Assembly (NCBI GenBank): GCA_963722905.1
Contig: CAVROT010000005.1
Span: 331,496 to 395,495, forward strand
DNA from: CAVROT01 sp963722905
GTDB lineage: Bacteria > Pseudomonadota > Alphaproteobacteria > Rhodobacterales > Rhodobacteraceae
Direction of reading: 5' to 3'
DNA length: 64,000 bases
The notes below the pieces were generated by a model. It was not told the DNA's origin. It saw only the letters and a list, made by a program, of their open reading frames with translations, and searched no databases. How positions within the stretch are numbered: the stretch's first letter is position 1; the number at the start of each line of letters is the position of its first letter. This document shows, piece by piece, positions 55,985 to 64,000 of the stretch. A program made the translations under genes and the position numbers.

Positions 55985-56521
55985 ATTCCAATGCGTTGCT
56001 GCGCCTGATGCGGGTGCGCGAGCTGGTGGAGAAGAGCGGTGACGCGGATCTTCTGCGCGAGATGATCGGTTTCGCCGCCGAGCGACTGATGGAGCTCGAA
56101 GTTGGCGGCCAGACGGGTGCCGCTTATGGCGAGAAGAGCCCTGATCGTCAGGCGCAGAGGAACGGCTACCGGGACCGGGACTGGCAGACGCGCGCCGGGA
56201 ACGTGGAACTGCGCATCCCGAAGCCGCGCACGGGCAGCTACGTTCCGTCGTTCCTGGAGCCCCGCAGTGCGACCGAGAAGGCGTTGACGGCCGTGATCAA
56301 GGAAGCCTACGTTCATGGCGTCTCGACGCGCGCCATGGACGATCTCGTGCAGGCCATGGGCGGAACAGGCATCTCCAAGAGCCAGGTCAGCCGGCTGTGC
56401 GAGGAGATCGATGATCGGGTCGACGCTTTCCTGACGAGGCCGATCGAAGGCGAATGGCCCAACCTCTGGCTCGACGGGACATGCTTGAAGGTGCGCCAAC
56501 GAGACCGGATCGTCAGCGTCG
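55985..56521 (+). pseudogene. IS256-family transposase fragment (copy A)
   Basis: Encodes roughly the first 175 residues of an IS256 transposase (RELVEKSGDADLLREMIGFA to RIVSV). It is cut on the left by IS5 copy A and fused on the right to an IS3 element at the shared hexamer GCGTCG. It differs from the intact IS256 at 60.3 kb at several residues, for example WLDGTCLKV against WIDATYLKV, so it is a different copy or has diverged. Confidence 0.85.
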
Positions 56522-57778
56522 AGGTCATCACCGGCCTGCCGGACGCCGTTATTGGCCGGCGCACGAGAAGCTGCGCATCATCGAGGAGAGCCTGGTGCCG
56601 GGGGAGTCCGTCTCCGCCGTAGCCAGGCGCAACGGCGTGGCGCCGAACCTGCTGTTCCGGTGGCGCCGGCTGATGGACGAGGGGGGTGCGATGGCCGTGG
56701 GATCGGGCGAGCCGGTCACGATTACCATCGGTCAGCATGCATGCCGCGGCAGCGGTCGGCGCCTCCGAGGTCCGCAAGCTCGAGGACAAGGTGCGGGCCT
56801 TGGAGCGCATGCTCGGGCGCAAGACCATGGAGAACGAGATCCTGCGCGAGGCATTGGATCAGGCACGGGCAAAAAAACAGACGTGGCATCTGCCGTCGCC
56901 GCCCAGGGACGGTTCCCCGTGAGTTGCGTGGCGGAGGTCCTGGAGGTGAGCCGGTCCCAGCTCCACATGCGCGCGTCTGGCCTGTCCAAGCCGCGCGGCT
57001 CTTACCGGAAGACGGAGGATGCTGAGCTGCTCCCGGCCATCCGCCGCCTCGTCGATCAGCGTCCGACCTACGGCTATCGCCGTCTCACGGCCCTTCTGAA
57101 CCGGGAGCGGCGCAGCGCGGGGTTGGAGCCGGTCAATCGCAAGCGGGTGCTGCGTATCCTCGGCCTGCACGGCCTGACGCTGGAGCGATCCACTAGTCGT
57201 CGCCAGGGTAGCATCCACGATGGCAAGGTTGCCGTCATGGTCTCGAACCTGCGCTGGTGCTCGGATGCCTTGGAGATCGGCTGCTGGAATGGCGAGCGCG
57301 TCCGCATCGCCTTCATCATCGACGCCTTCGACCGTGAGATCATAGCCCACGTCGCGGTGGCGGGGGCCGGTATCTCCGGATCCGACATCCGCGACATGAT
57401 GCTTGCTGGCGTCGAACGCCGCTTCGGCACCGACCGCGCCCCGCACCGGATCGAGTACCTGTCCGACAATGGCAGCTGCTACACCGCGAAGGACACCCGC
57501 GACTTCGCAACGGCCCTCGGCCTCGTTCCCTGCTTCACGCCGGTCCGGTCACCTGAAAGCAATGGCATGAGCGAGTCCTTCGTGAAGACTTCTCAAACGC
57601 GACTACGTTCGCGTCACGCCGCTCCCCGATGCGCAGACCGTGCTCGGGCTCGTCGCTGGATGGATCACCGACTACAACACGGTCCATCCTCACTCCGCGC
57701 TCCGCATGCGCTCGCCCGTCGAGTTCCGCGAAGCCCTCAACCCCAGCCGGACTGTCCGATGAAATGGGGGGCACTCCA
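56516..57778 (+). mobile_element. IS3-family element, 5'-truncated (copy A)
   Basis: Nearly identical to copy B but missing the first 96 bp with the left inverted repeat. It contains orfA and orfB with an A7 slippery run (56871-56877). Relative to copy B it has 37 extra bases around 56719-56755 and one extra T near 57590, which break both frames. The right end (TGGAGTGCCCCCC on the minus strand) ends at 57778. Confidence 0.88.
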
Positions 57779-58996
57779 GGGCCGTGGGGTCATCAGTATC
57801 CGCACGTTGCATTCCCTGGTCCTGCCATCGGACACTTGCAGGATTGCCTGCGCTGGTGGGACCATTGGCTAAAGGACATAGACACCGGTATCATGGAAGA
57901 ACCGATGATCCGCGCCTGGATGCAAGATGCAGTGCCGCCCTCGGTATCCCACAAGACGCGGCCGGGCCATTGGATCGCGGAAGACGGATGGCCCGCTGCT
58001 CGGATCAAAGAGAAGACGATGCATTTGACTCCCGGCAGCCTGGCCGATGAGTTGGGGCAGGGATCGGTGGCCGTCCGCACTCATCCTTTGCTGGGTGCCG
58101 GTAACATCAACTGGAATTGCGGTGGCGCAGGCGGTTCGGATCAGCCGGGCGACCAGCAGATCGACGACGCGCTGTCAGTAACATTCGAGCGGGGAATCGA
58201 GTCATCATTCGATATCTTCGGAACGGGTCGCGTCACATTACGGGTGTCCGCAGATAAGCCGCTGGCATTCCTGTGTGCGCGCCTGTGCGAAGTGCAGCCG
58301 GATGGTGCTTCTACCCGCATCACCTATGGCGCTCTGAACCTCACGCATCGCGACAGCCACGAGACGCCGCAGGCGCTGGTGCCGGGGGAGATCTACGATA
58401 TCAGGATCAAGCTCAATGACATCGCGCACCGGTTTGGCGCGGGCAACATCCTGCGCTTGTCGCTGTCGACTACCCTGTGGCCGATGATCTGGCCCTCGCC
58501 CGACGCGGCCACTGTGACACTTCATCTGGAGGGCTGCACACTGCGTTTGCCGGAGCGCGGGCCAGTCGCGGAGGATGCGGACCTGAAGCCGTTTGCGGCG
58601 CCCGAAGCTGGACCTGCAGGCACCGTGACCGTCCTGACGCCGGGTCGGCCCTTCCGATCAGAGGTCGCGTGGGACGTCGCGGGGGGGATCCAGACCATCA
58701 CGCTGGTAGGGCGGGGCGCGCGGGTGCGCCACGATGACAGCGGATGGGAGTACGGTGCGGACAGCATGCGACAGTTTACCCTGTCCCCCGCCGATCCGCT
58801 GAGCGCGCTTGTGAGTACGCAGGGAAAAGTCGATTGGTCGCGAGAAGGGGTCATGCAGGTGACAGGGCATTTCGCGCAGCAAATGTCGGCAACCGTGAGT
58901 GAGTTCGTGCTGGAGACCAGCATGCGTGTGACGGAAAACGACGAACTGGTTTCCGATAGAACCTGGTCGATTCGCATTCCTCGCGATCTCGTTTAA
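57779..58996 (+). pseudogene. CocE/NonD-family hydrolase, N-terminally truncated
   Basis: The remaining 405 codons begin at GPWGHQYPH, the segment with the catalytic His of X-Pro dipeptidyl-peptidase/cocaine-esterase-like hydrolases, continue through LRWWDHWLKD, and include the C-terminal jelly-roll domain. The alpha/beta-hydrolase N-terminal part with the nucleophile Ser was removed by IS3 copy A, so the product is inactive. It is the only non-IS gene remnant in this stretch. Confidence 0.85.
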
Positions 58997-59260
58997 GCGC
59001 ATGGGCGCGCAAAGCTACTCCGTGGAGTTAGAGTTCCCCTGGTTACGTGGCAGCCCTCCGGCGGGGGCCGCCTATCGCAGGCAAGGGTTTGCCGACCATC
59101 TGACCTTATGGGCGCCCATATGGACAGACCACAGGTAGCGACGCTGGACGTGGTGGACACGGACCGGTCTTACTGATCGCGAGAGGTGGCTCGGGAAAAC
59201 TGAACAGCCGGGATAAGTGGATTTTCCGCGCAACAGCAGCATGATGCTGCCAGCGAGGAG
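58997..59260. other. 264-bp interval between hydrolase remnant and IS fragment
   Basis: No coding sequence is supported. A possible left end of the following IS3-type element (TGAACAGCCGGG) lies near 59200. Confidence 0.4.
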
Positions 59261-59578
59261 ATGACCATGACGAGACGACCGCGCCGGATTCACAGCCCGG
59301 CATTCAAGGCGAAAGTGGCTGTTGCCGCGACCAAGGGCGAGAAGACCTTGATTGAGCTGGCGCAGGATTTTGACATCCATCCCAACCAGATCAAGCAGTG
59401 GCGTGATCAGCTTCTCGGGGGCGCGACCGGGGTGTTCGGTGATGGTCCGAAACCCGAGCCGGAACCGGTGATCGACGTGAAGACCCTGCATGCAAAGATC
59501 GGAGAGCTGACGCTGGAGAAGGATTTTTTGTCCGGCGCGCTCGGCAAGGCGGGTCTGTTGCCGAGCGTAGAACGATGA
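59261..59578 (+). CDS. IS3-family orfA (second IS3 type)
   Basis: A 105-residue helix-turn-helix protein: HSPAFKAKVAVAATKGEKT, then ELAQDFDIHPNQIKQWRDQL and a leucine-rich C-terminal helix (LHAKIGELTLEKDFL). It belongs to another IS3 subgroup than copies A and B. The stop overlaps the orfB start (ATGA). Confidence 0.85.
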   Translation: MTMTRRPRRIHSPAFKAKVAVAATKGEKTLIELAQDFDIHPNQIKQWRDQLLGGATGVFGDGPKPEPEPVIDVKTLHAKIGELTLEKDFLSGALGKAGLLPSVER

Positions 59579-59700
59579 TCGACAATAGCGCAAAGCTGAG
59601 CGTCAGCCGACAAGTCATTCTGCTGGGGATCAGTCGGGGCAGCGTCTACTACCAACCCCGCCCGGTCTCTGATGCGTATCTGAAACTGATGCACCGGATC
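59575..59700 (+). pseudogene. IS3-family orfB, truncated by IS5
   Basis: Starts MIDNSAKLSVSRQVILLGIS and SVYYQPRPVSDAYL, the N-terminus of the integrase-type ORFB, and is cut after LMHRI by the IS5 end at 59701. The catalytic domain is absent, so this IS3 element is dead. Confidence 0.85.
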
Positions 59701-60249
59701 GGCTCTGTTGCACAAATCGACTGATTGGCATGCTGCCCCTTTCCCCGGACAGACCTATCCTGCGACCTCTGTGACAGGGATGCCGAGCGCGGTGTAGCCG
59801 TTCAGGACGGCGATGCGGATCTGGAGTTCGGCGACCTGACGGTCGAAGTCTCGTGCCATGAGCCGCTGGCCCAGCAGTTTCATGCAGTGCACCTTCGTCT
59901 CGACGCGGCTTCGGCGGTGGTATCCGCTCCATCGTCGCCAGAGCGCCCGGCCGAGGTATTTGGAGGCCCGCAGCGCCTCGTTGCGTGCTGCGGCCCCTGC
60001 GGTGACGGCCTTCCACGGCTTGGCGTTCTTGCGGGGCGGGATGACCGCATGGGCGCCGCGGTCGGCGATCGCATCGTGGCATTTGCGGGTGTCGTAGGCG
60101 CCGTCTGCCGTGACGCTGCCGATCTCCTGACCCTCTGGGATTTGGTCGAGAAGGTCGGGCAAGACCGGTGCATCGCCAATGTGGCTTCCGGTGATCTCGA
60201 CAGCCCGGATTTCCAAGGTTTCCTCGTCAATCCCGAGATGGATTTGGTC
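59701..60249 (-). mobile_element. IS5-family partial copy (copy B, 3' half)
   Basis: Begins with the 18-bp IS5 end at 59701-59718 and contains the C-terminal 153 codons of the IS5 transposase on the minus strand (59755-60216). It ends a few bases before the IS256 left end. Its internal part, about 59998-60247, is repeated at about 61607-61855. Confidence 0.88.
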
Positions 60250-61603
60250 GTGTCCCGGGGCGTGGTGTAGCTGAGGCGGTCATCGGGTTTCTCGGTAGGG
60301 TCGGGTTGCGAACGCCAACCTGAACCGAGGGATGACCCCGATGACCAAACCCATGATGAACCTGCGCGAGCTGGTGGAGAAGAGCGGTGACGCGGATCTT
60401 CTGCGCGAGATGATCGGTTTCGCCGCCGAGCGACTGATGGAGCTCGAAGTTGGCGGCCAGACGGGTGCCGCTTATGGCGAGAAGAGCCCTGATCGTCAGG
60501 CGCAGAGGAACGGCTACCGGGACCGGGACTGGCAGACGCGCGCCGGGAACGTGGAACTGCGCATCCCGAAGCTGCGCACGGGCAGCTACTTTCCGTCGTT
60601 CCTGGAGCCCCGCCGGGCCACCGAGAAGGCGTTGACGGCCGTGATCCAGGAAGCCTACGTTCATGGCGTCTCGACGCGCGCCATGGACGATCTCGTGCAG
60701 GCCATGGGCGGAACAGGCATCTCCAAGAGCCAGGTCAGCCGGCTGTGCGAGGAGATCGATGATCGGGTCGACGCTTTCCTGACGAGGCCGATCGAAGGCG
60801 AATGGCCCTACCTCTGGATCGACGCGACCTACCTGAAGGTGCGCCAAGGCGGCCGGATCGTCAGCGTCGCGGTCACCATTGCGGTCGGCGTGAACACCGA
60901 CGGTCGTCGCGAGGTGCTCGGGATGGCCACCGGCCCCTCGGAGGCCGAGACGTTCTGGACCGACTTTCTCCGCGATCTCGTGCGCCGAGGCCTGACGGGC
61001 GTGAAGCTGGTGATCAGCGATGCGCACGAAGGCATCAAGGCCGCCACAGCCCGCGTCCTGTCCACCACGTGGCAGCGCTGCCGGGTACATTTCCAAAGGA
61101 ACGCCCTGGCCCATGCCGGCAAGAGCAGCCGGCGCGTGGTCTCCGCCTTCATCGCCACCGCGTTCGCCCAGCCGGACCATGCCGCGGCCAGCACGCAGTG
61201 GCGCCTCGTGGCCGACCAGATGCGGGGCAAGCTGCCCAGGCTCGCGGCCCTCATGGACGGCGCCCAGGAGGACGTCCTTGCCTACATGACCTTTCCTCAG
61301 CAGCATCGGGCCAAGCTGCACTCGACGAATCCGATCGAGCGTCTGAACGGCGAGATCAAGCGGCGCACCGATGTCGTCGGTATCTTCCCGAACGAGGCTT
61401 CGATCCGTCGCCTCGTCGGCGCGATCCTGATGGAACAGACCGAGGAATGGACCGTGCAGCGCTCCCGCTACATGACGCTGGAAACCTTGGCGCCAGTCTG
61501 CGACGATCCCATCGTCAGCCTGCCTGCCGCGCAGGTCGGTTGACCAGCTCGGCCCGCCGACATCCGTCAGGCCTGCCATGAGCTACACCACATGGTGGGA
61601 CAC
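60250..61603 (+). mobile_element. IS256-family insertion sequence, complete (copy B)
   Basis: A 1354-bp element with imperfect terminal inverted repeats: GTGTCCC and GTGGTGTAGCT are shared by both ends. The transposase is intact. The flanking 8-9 bp do not match, so no target duplication is visible; both flanks are IS5 sequence that overlaps in content by about 245 bp. Confidence 0.88.
60332..61543 (+). CDS. IS256-family transposase
   Basis: A 403-residue Mutator-type transposase with DDE residues in LWIDATYLKV, VISDAHEG and NPIERLNGEIKRR. The N-terminus MTPMTKPMMNLRELVEK is complete. Copy-out-paste-in transposition through a circle is known for the family. Confidence 0.93.
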   Translation: MTPMTKPMMNLRELVEKSGDADLLREMIGFAAERLMELEVGGQTGAAYGEKSPDRQAQRNGYRDRDWQTRAGNVELRIPKLRTGSYFPSFLEPRRATEKALTAVIQEAYVHGVSTRAMDDLVQAMGGTGISKSQVSRLCEEIDDRVDAFLTRPIEGEWPYLWIDATYLKVRQGGRIVSVAVTIAVGVNTDGRREVLGMATGPSEAETFWTDFLRDLVRRGLTGVKLVISDAHEGIKAATARVLSTTWQRCRVHFQRNALAHAGKSSRRVVSAFIATAFAQPDHAAASTQWRLVADQMRGKLPRLAALMDGAQEDVLAYMTFPQQHRAKLHSTNPIERLNGEIKRRTDVVGIFPNEASIRRLVGAILMEQTEEWTVQRSRYMTLETLAPVCDDPIVSLPAAQVG

Positions 61604-62090
61604 GATTGCGGTGACGGCCTTCCACGGCTTGGCGTTCTTGCGGGGCGGGATGACCGCATGGGCGCCGCGGTCGGCGATCGCATCGTGGCATTTGCGGGTA
61701 TCGTAGGCGCCGTCTGCCGTGACGCTGCCGATCTCCTGACCCTCTGGGATTTGGTCGAGAAGGTCGGGCAAGACCGGTGCATCGCCAATGTGGCTTCCGG
61801 TGATCTCGACAGCCCGGATTTCCAAGGTTTCCTCGTCAATCCCGAGATGGATCTTGCGCCAGACCCGCCTTTTGGGGCCCCCATGCTTGCGGGCGTGCCA
61901 CTCACCTTCGCCCTCGACCTTGATCCCGGTGCTATCGATCAACAGGTGCAGCGGCCCCTTGGAGCCGCGATAGGGGATGTTCACGGCAAGGGTCTGCTGG
62001 CGTCGGGATAGCGTGCTGAAGTCAGGCACCGACTGGACTGCCCCCCATTTCGACCGGACAGTTCGGCGTGATCATGGAAGGCCCAAACCT

Positions 62091-62501
62091 ATGCTTGGGG
62101 ACATGCTTATGCCCAACGAAACCCATCACCGCGTCGAGGTCATCACCGGCCTTGCCGGACGCCGTTATTGGCCGGCGCACGAGAAGCTGCGCATCATCGA
62201 GGAGAGCCTGGTGCCGGGGGAGTCCGTCTCCGCCGTAGCCAGGCGCAACGGCGTGGCGCCGAACCTGCTGTTCCGGTGGCGCCGGCTGATGGACGAGGGG
62301 GGTGCGATGGCCGTGGGATCGAACGAGCCGGTGGTCGGCGCCTCCGAGGTCCGCAAGCTCGAGGACAAGGTGCGGGCCTTGGAGCGCATGCTCGGGCGCA
62401 AGACCATGGAGAACGAGATCCTGCGCGAGGCATTGGATCAGGCACGGGCAAAAAAACAGACGTGGCATCTGCCGTCGCCGCCCAGGGACGGTTCCCCGTG
62501 A
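62091..62501 (+). CDS. IS3-family orfA (copy B)
   Basis: A 136-residue helix-turn-helix protein (RRYWPAHEKLRIIEESL; GVAPNLLFRWRRLMDEGG) with a coiled-coil C-terminus (EVRKLEDKVRALERML). Relative to copy A it has lost 37 nt (36 if copy A carries one extra base). Frameshifting at A7 (62450-62456) is expected to produce OrfAB. Other starts at 62103 and 62109 are possible. Confidence 0.88.
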   Translation: MLGDMLMPNETHHRVEVITGLAGRRYWPAHEKLRIIEESLVPGESVSAVARRNGVAPNLLFRWRRLMDEGGAMAVGSNEPVVGASEVRKLEDKVRALERMLGRKTMENEILREALDQARAKKQTWHLPSPPRDGSP

Positions 62502-63340
62502 GTTGCGTGGCGGAGGTCCTGGAGGTGAGCCGGTCCCAGCTCCACATGCGCGCGTCTGGCCTGTCCAAGCCGCGCGGCTCTTACCGGAAGACGGAGGATG
62601 CTGAGCTGCTCCCGGCCATCCGCCGCCTCGTCGATCAGCGTCCGACCTACGGCTATCGCCGTCTCACGGCCCTTCTGAACCGGGAGCGGCGCAGCGCGGG
62701 GTTGGAGCCGGTCAATCGCAAGCGGGTGCTGCGTATCCTCGGCCTGCACGGCCTGACGCTGGAGCGATCCACTAGTCGTCGCCAGGGTAGCATCCACGAT
62801 GGCAAGGTTGCCGTCATGGTCTCGAACCTGCGCTGGTGCTCGGATGCCTTGGAGATCGGCTGCTGGAATGGCGAGCGCGTCCGCATCGCCTTCATCATCG
62901 ACGCCTTCGACCGTGAGATCATAGCCCACGTCGCGGTGGCGGGGGCCGGTATCTCCGGATCCGACATCCGCGACATGATGCTTGCTGGCGTCGAACGCCG
63001 CTTCGGCACCGACCGCGCCCCGCACCGGATCGAGTACCTGTCCGACAATGGCAGCTGCTACACCGCGAAGGACACCCGCGACTTCGCAACGGCCCTCGGC
63101 CTCGTTCCCTGCTTCACGCCGGTCCGGTCACCTGAAAGCAATGGCATGAGCGAGTCCTTCGTGAAGACTCTCAAACGCGACTACGTTCGCGTCACGCCGC
63201 TCCCCGATGCGCAGACCGTGCTCGGGCTCGTCGCTGGATGGATCACCGACTACAACACGGTCCATCCTCACTCCGCGCTCCGCATGCGCTCGCCCGTCGA
63301 GTTCCGCGAAGCCCTCAACCCCAGCCGGACTGTCCGATGA
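62450..63340 (+). CDS. IS3-family orfB, integrase domain (copy B)
   Basis: Reads in the -1 frame relative to orfA from the A7 slippery run. It has an HTH_21-type segment (RRLVDQRPTYGYRRLTALLN) and an rve core with the catalytic residues likely in AFIIDAFDRE, LSDNGSCY and SPESNGMSESF. A GTG at 62498 overlaps the orfA stop (GTGA) and could start a separate OrfB. Intact here; broken in copy A. Confidence 0.9.
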   Translation, partial: KKTDVASAVAAQGRFPVSCVAEVLEVSRSQLHMRASGLSKPRGSYRKTEDAELLPAIRRLVDQRPTYGYRRLTALLNRERRSAGLEPVNRKRVLRILGLHGLTLERSTSRRQGSIHDGKVAVMVSNLRWCSDALEIGCWNGERVRIAFIIDAFDREIIAHVAVAGAGISGSDIRDMMLAGVERRFGTDRAPHRIEYLSDNGSCYTAKDTRDFATALGLVPCFTPVRSPESNGMSESFVKTLKRDYVRVTPLPDAQTVLGLVAGWITDYNTVHPHSALRMRSPVEFREALNPSRTVR

Positions 63341-63687
63341 AATGGGGGGCACTCCACCGACCAGTCGAGGCCCACCAGTCGCAACAGGCTTTCGACAAAC
63401 CCGGTCGTCTGTCGCAGGGCCATGCCAAACAGCACCTTCACTGTCAGGCACGACTGGATGGCGGCGTCGCTGTAGGTCCGCTGGCGGCCACGCCTGCCTG
63501 TCGGTGCGGCATCCCAAGTCATGGTGGGATCGAACCAGATGGTCAGCGAGCCCCGGCGCTTGAGCGCTTCGTTATAGGCTGGCCAGTTCCTGGTCTTGTA
63601 GCTCGGGCGTGTCGGTCTGCTCATGCATCCCAGCTACCACGCTGGATTCACAAGATGAATCCCTCACGGGATTTGTGCAACAGAGCC

Positions 63688-64000
63688 CCTCTACGACGAC
63701 AACTTGCACACACAGTGCACACGAAAATGTGGTCTGCCGCCATATCCCCTGAAGTGCCTGCCGGAACCAGCAGCTCCGTCTTTCTCAATGCGATGCTTGG
63801 CGAGATGAAAGAAGGCGATGCAAGCAGGAACGCTGAAGTCATGGGCCTTCGACCAGGAGGACTCGCTAAAGATTCGATGGGCTATCGATACAGCTTCAGC
63901 CACTGCCGCGATTGCACTGCTTACGCGGATTTTCCACGTAAGCACTAGGCCCACAAATGTGCGGAAGCACAAGTTATTGATTTGTAGTATTTTTTTGGCG
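63688..64000 (+). other. Right-edge sequence with a possible partial gene
   Basis: This stretch is clearly less GC-rich than the rest and carries no IS signature. A frame beginning at ATG 63818 (MQAGTLKSWAFDQEDSLKIR) stays open to the window end; frames on the minus strand are also open. No family was recognised. Confidence 0.3.

Larger units (their letters stand above)
62034..63356 (+). mobile_element. IS3-family insertion sequence, complete (copy B)
   Basis: A 1323-bp element with terminal repeats TGGACTGCCCCCCATTTC (left) and TGGAGTGCCCCCCATTTC (right, complement). It is flanked by the 5-bp direct repeat CCGAC (62029-62033 and 63357-63361), a target duplication showing a simple insertion into IS5 copy C. 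Confidence 0.93.
61604..63687 (-). mobile_element. IS5-family partial copy (copy C), interrupted by IS3 copy B
   Basis: On the minus strand the IS5 end at 63670-63687 is followed by the transposase start (ATG at 63624) up to WSV, then IS3 copy B, then PDFSTLSRRQQ up to KPWKAVTA, where the sequence meets the IS256 right end. A CCGAC duplication flanks the IS3. The 3' third of the element is missing, replaced by IS256 and copy B. Confidence 0.88.

Overview
The window is high-GC DNA from an alphaproteobacterium, most likely a member of the Rhodobacteraceae/Roseobacteraceae. This rests on the aapJQMP general amino-acid transporter, an ATP12 F1-assembly chaperone, a LuxR/LuxI pair, a typical alphaproteobacterial ribosomal superoperon and a pca/pob aromatic cluster. 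No tRNA, rRNA or CRISPR was seen.

Left part (1-11.5 kb): the start of an SDR gene, argB-sixA on the plus strand, and then on the minus strand aapJQMP, a tightly overlapping rarA/crcB/rluC/ATP12 set, and a luxR-luxI quorum-sensing pair.

Core (11.6-31.9 kb): one long minus-strand block carries the str, S10, spc and alpha ribosomal clusters, from rpsL to rplQ, with tuf, fusA, secY, adk and rpoA. A strong promoter precedes rpsL. A 2-oxoglutarate/Fe(II) oxygenase-like gene sits inside the block, directly downstream of rplP. Most of the larger gaps between genes contain a strong inverted repeat. luxR-luxI lies directly downstream of rplQ on the same strand.

Metabolic part (32-54.2 kb): an undecaprenyl-phosphate sugar transferase; a serC-serA-kinase-phosphatase-asd operon; a divergent 5-oxoprolinase operon (pxpB-pxpC-BCCP-like-pxpA); a Tat-exported intradiol-dioxygenase-like protein with a haem-membrane protein; a PHB-depolymerase-type esterase with a PhaR-like operator; pobA-pcaH-pcaG-BKACE for 4-hydroxybenzoate/protocatechuate; and a ribose-type ABC importer followed by an SDR.

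Right part (54.7-63.7 kb): a nest of IS5-, IS256- and IS3-family elements, intact, truncated and inserted into one another, around the remains of a CocE/NonD-type hydrolase.

rplC, serA, the SDR and two sites in one IS3 copy each read as carrying one extra base. This makes single-base assembly errors, or very recent mutations, a serious possibility throughout the window.
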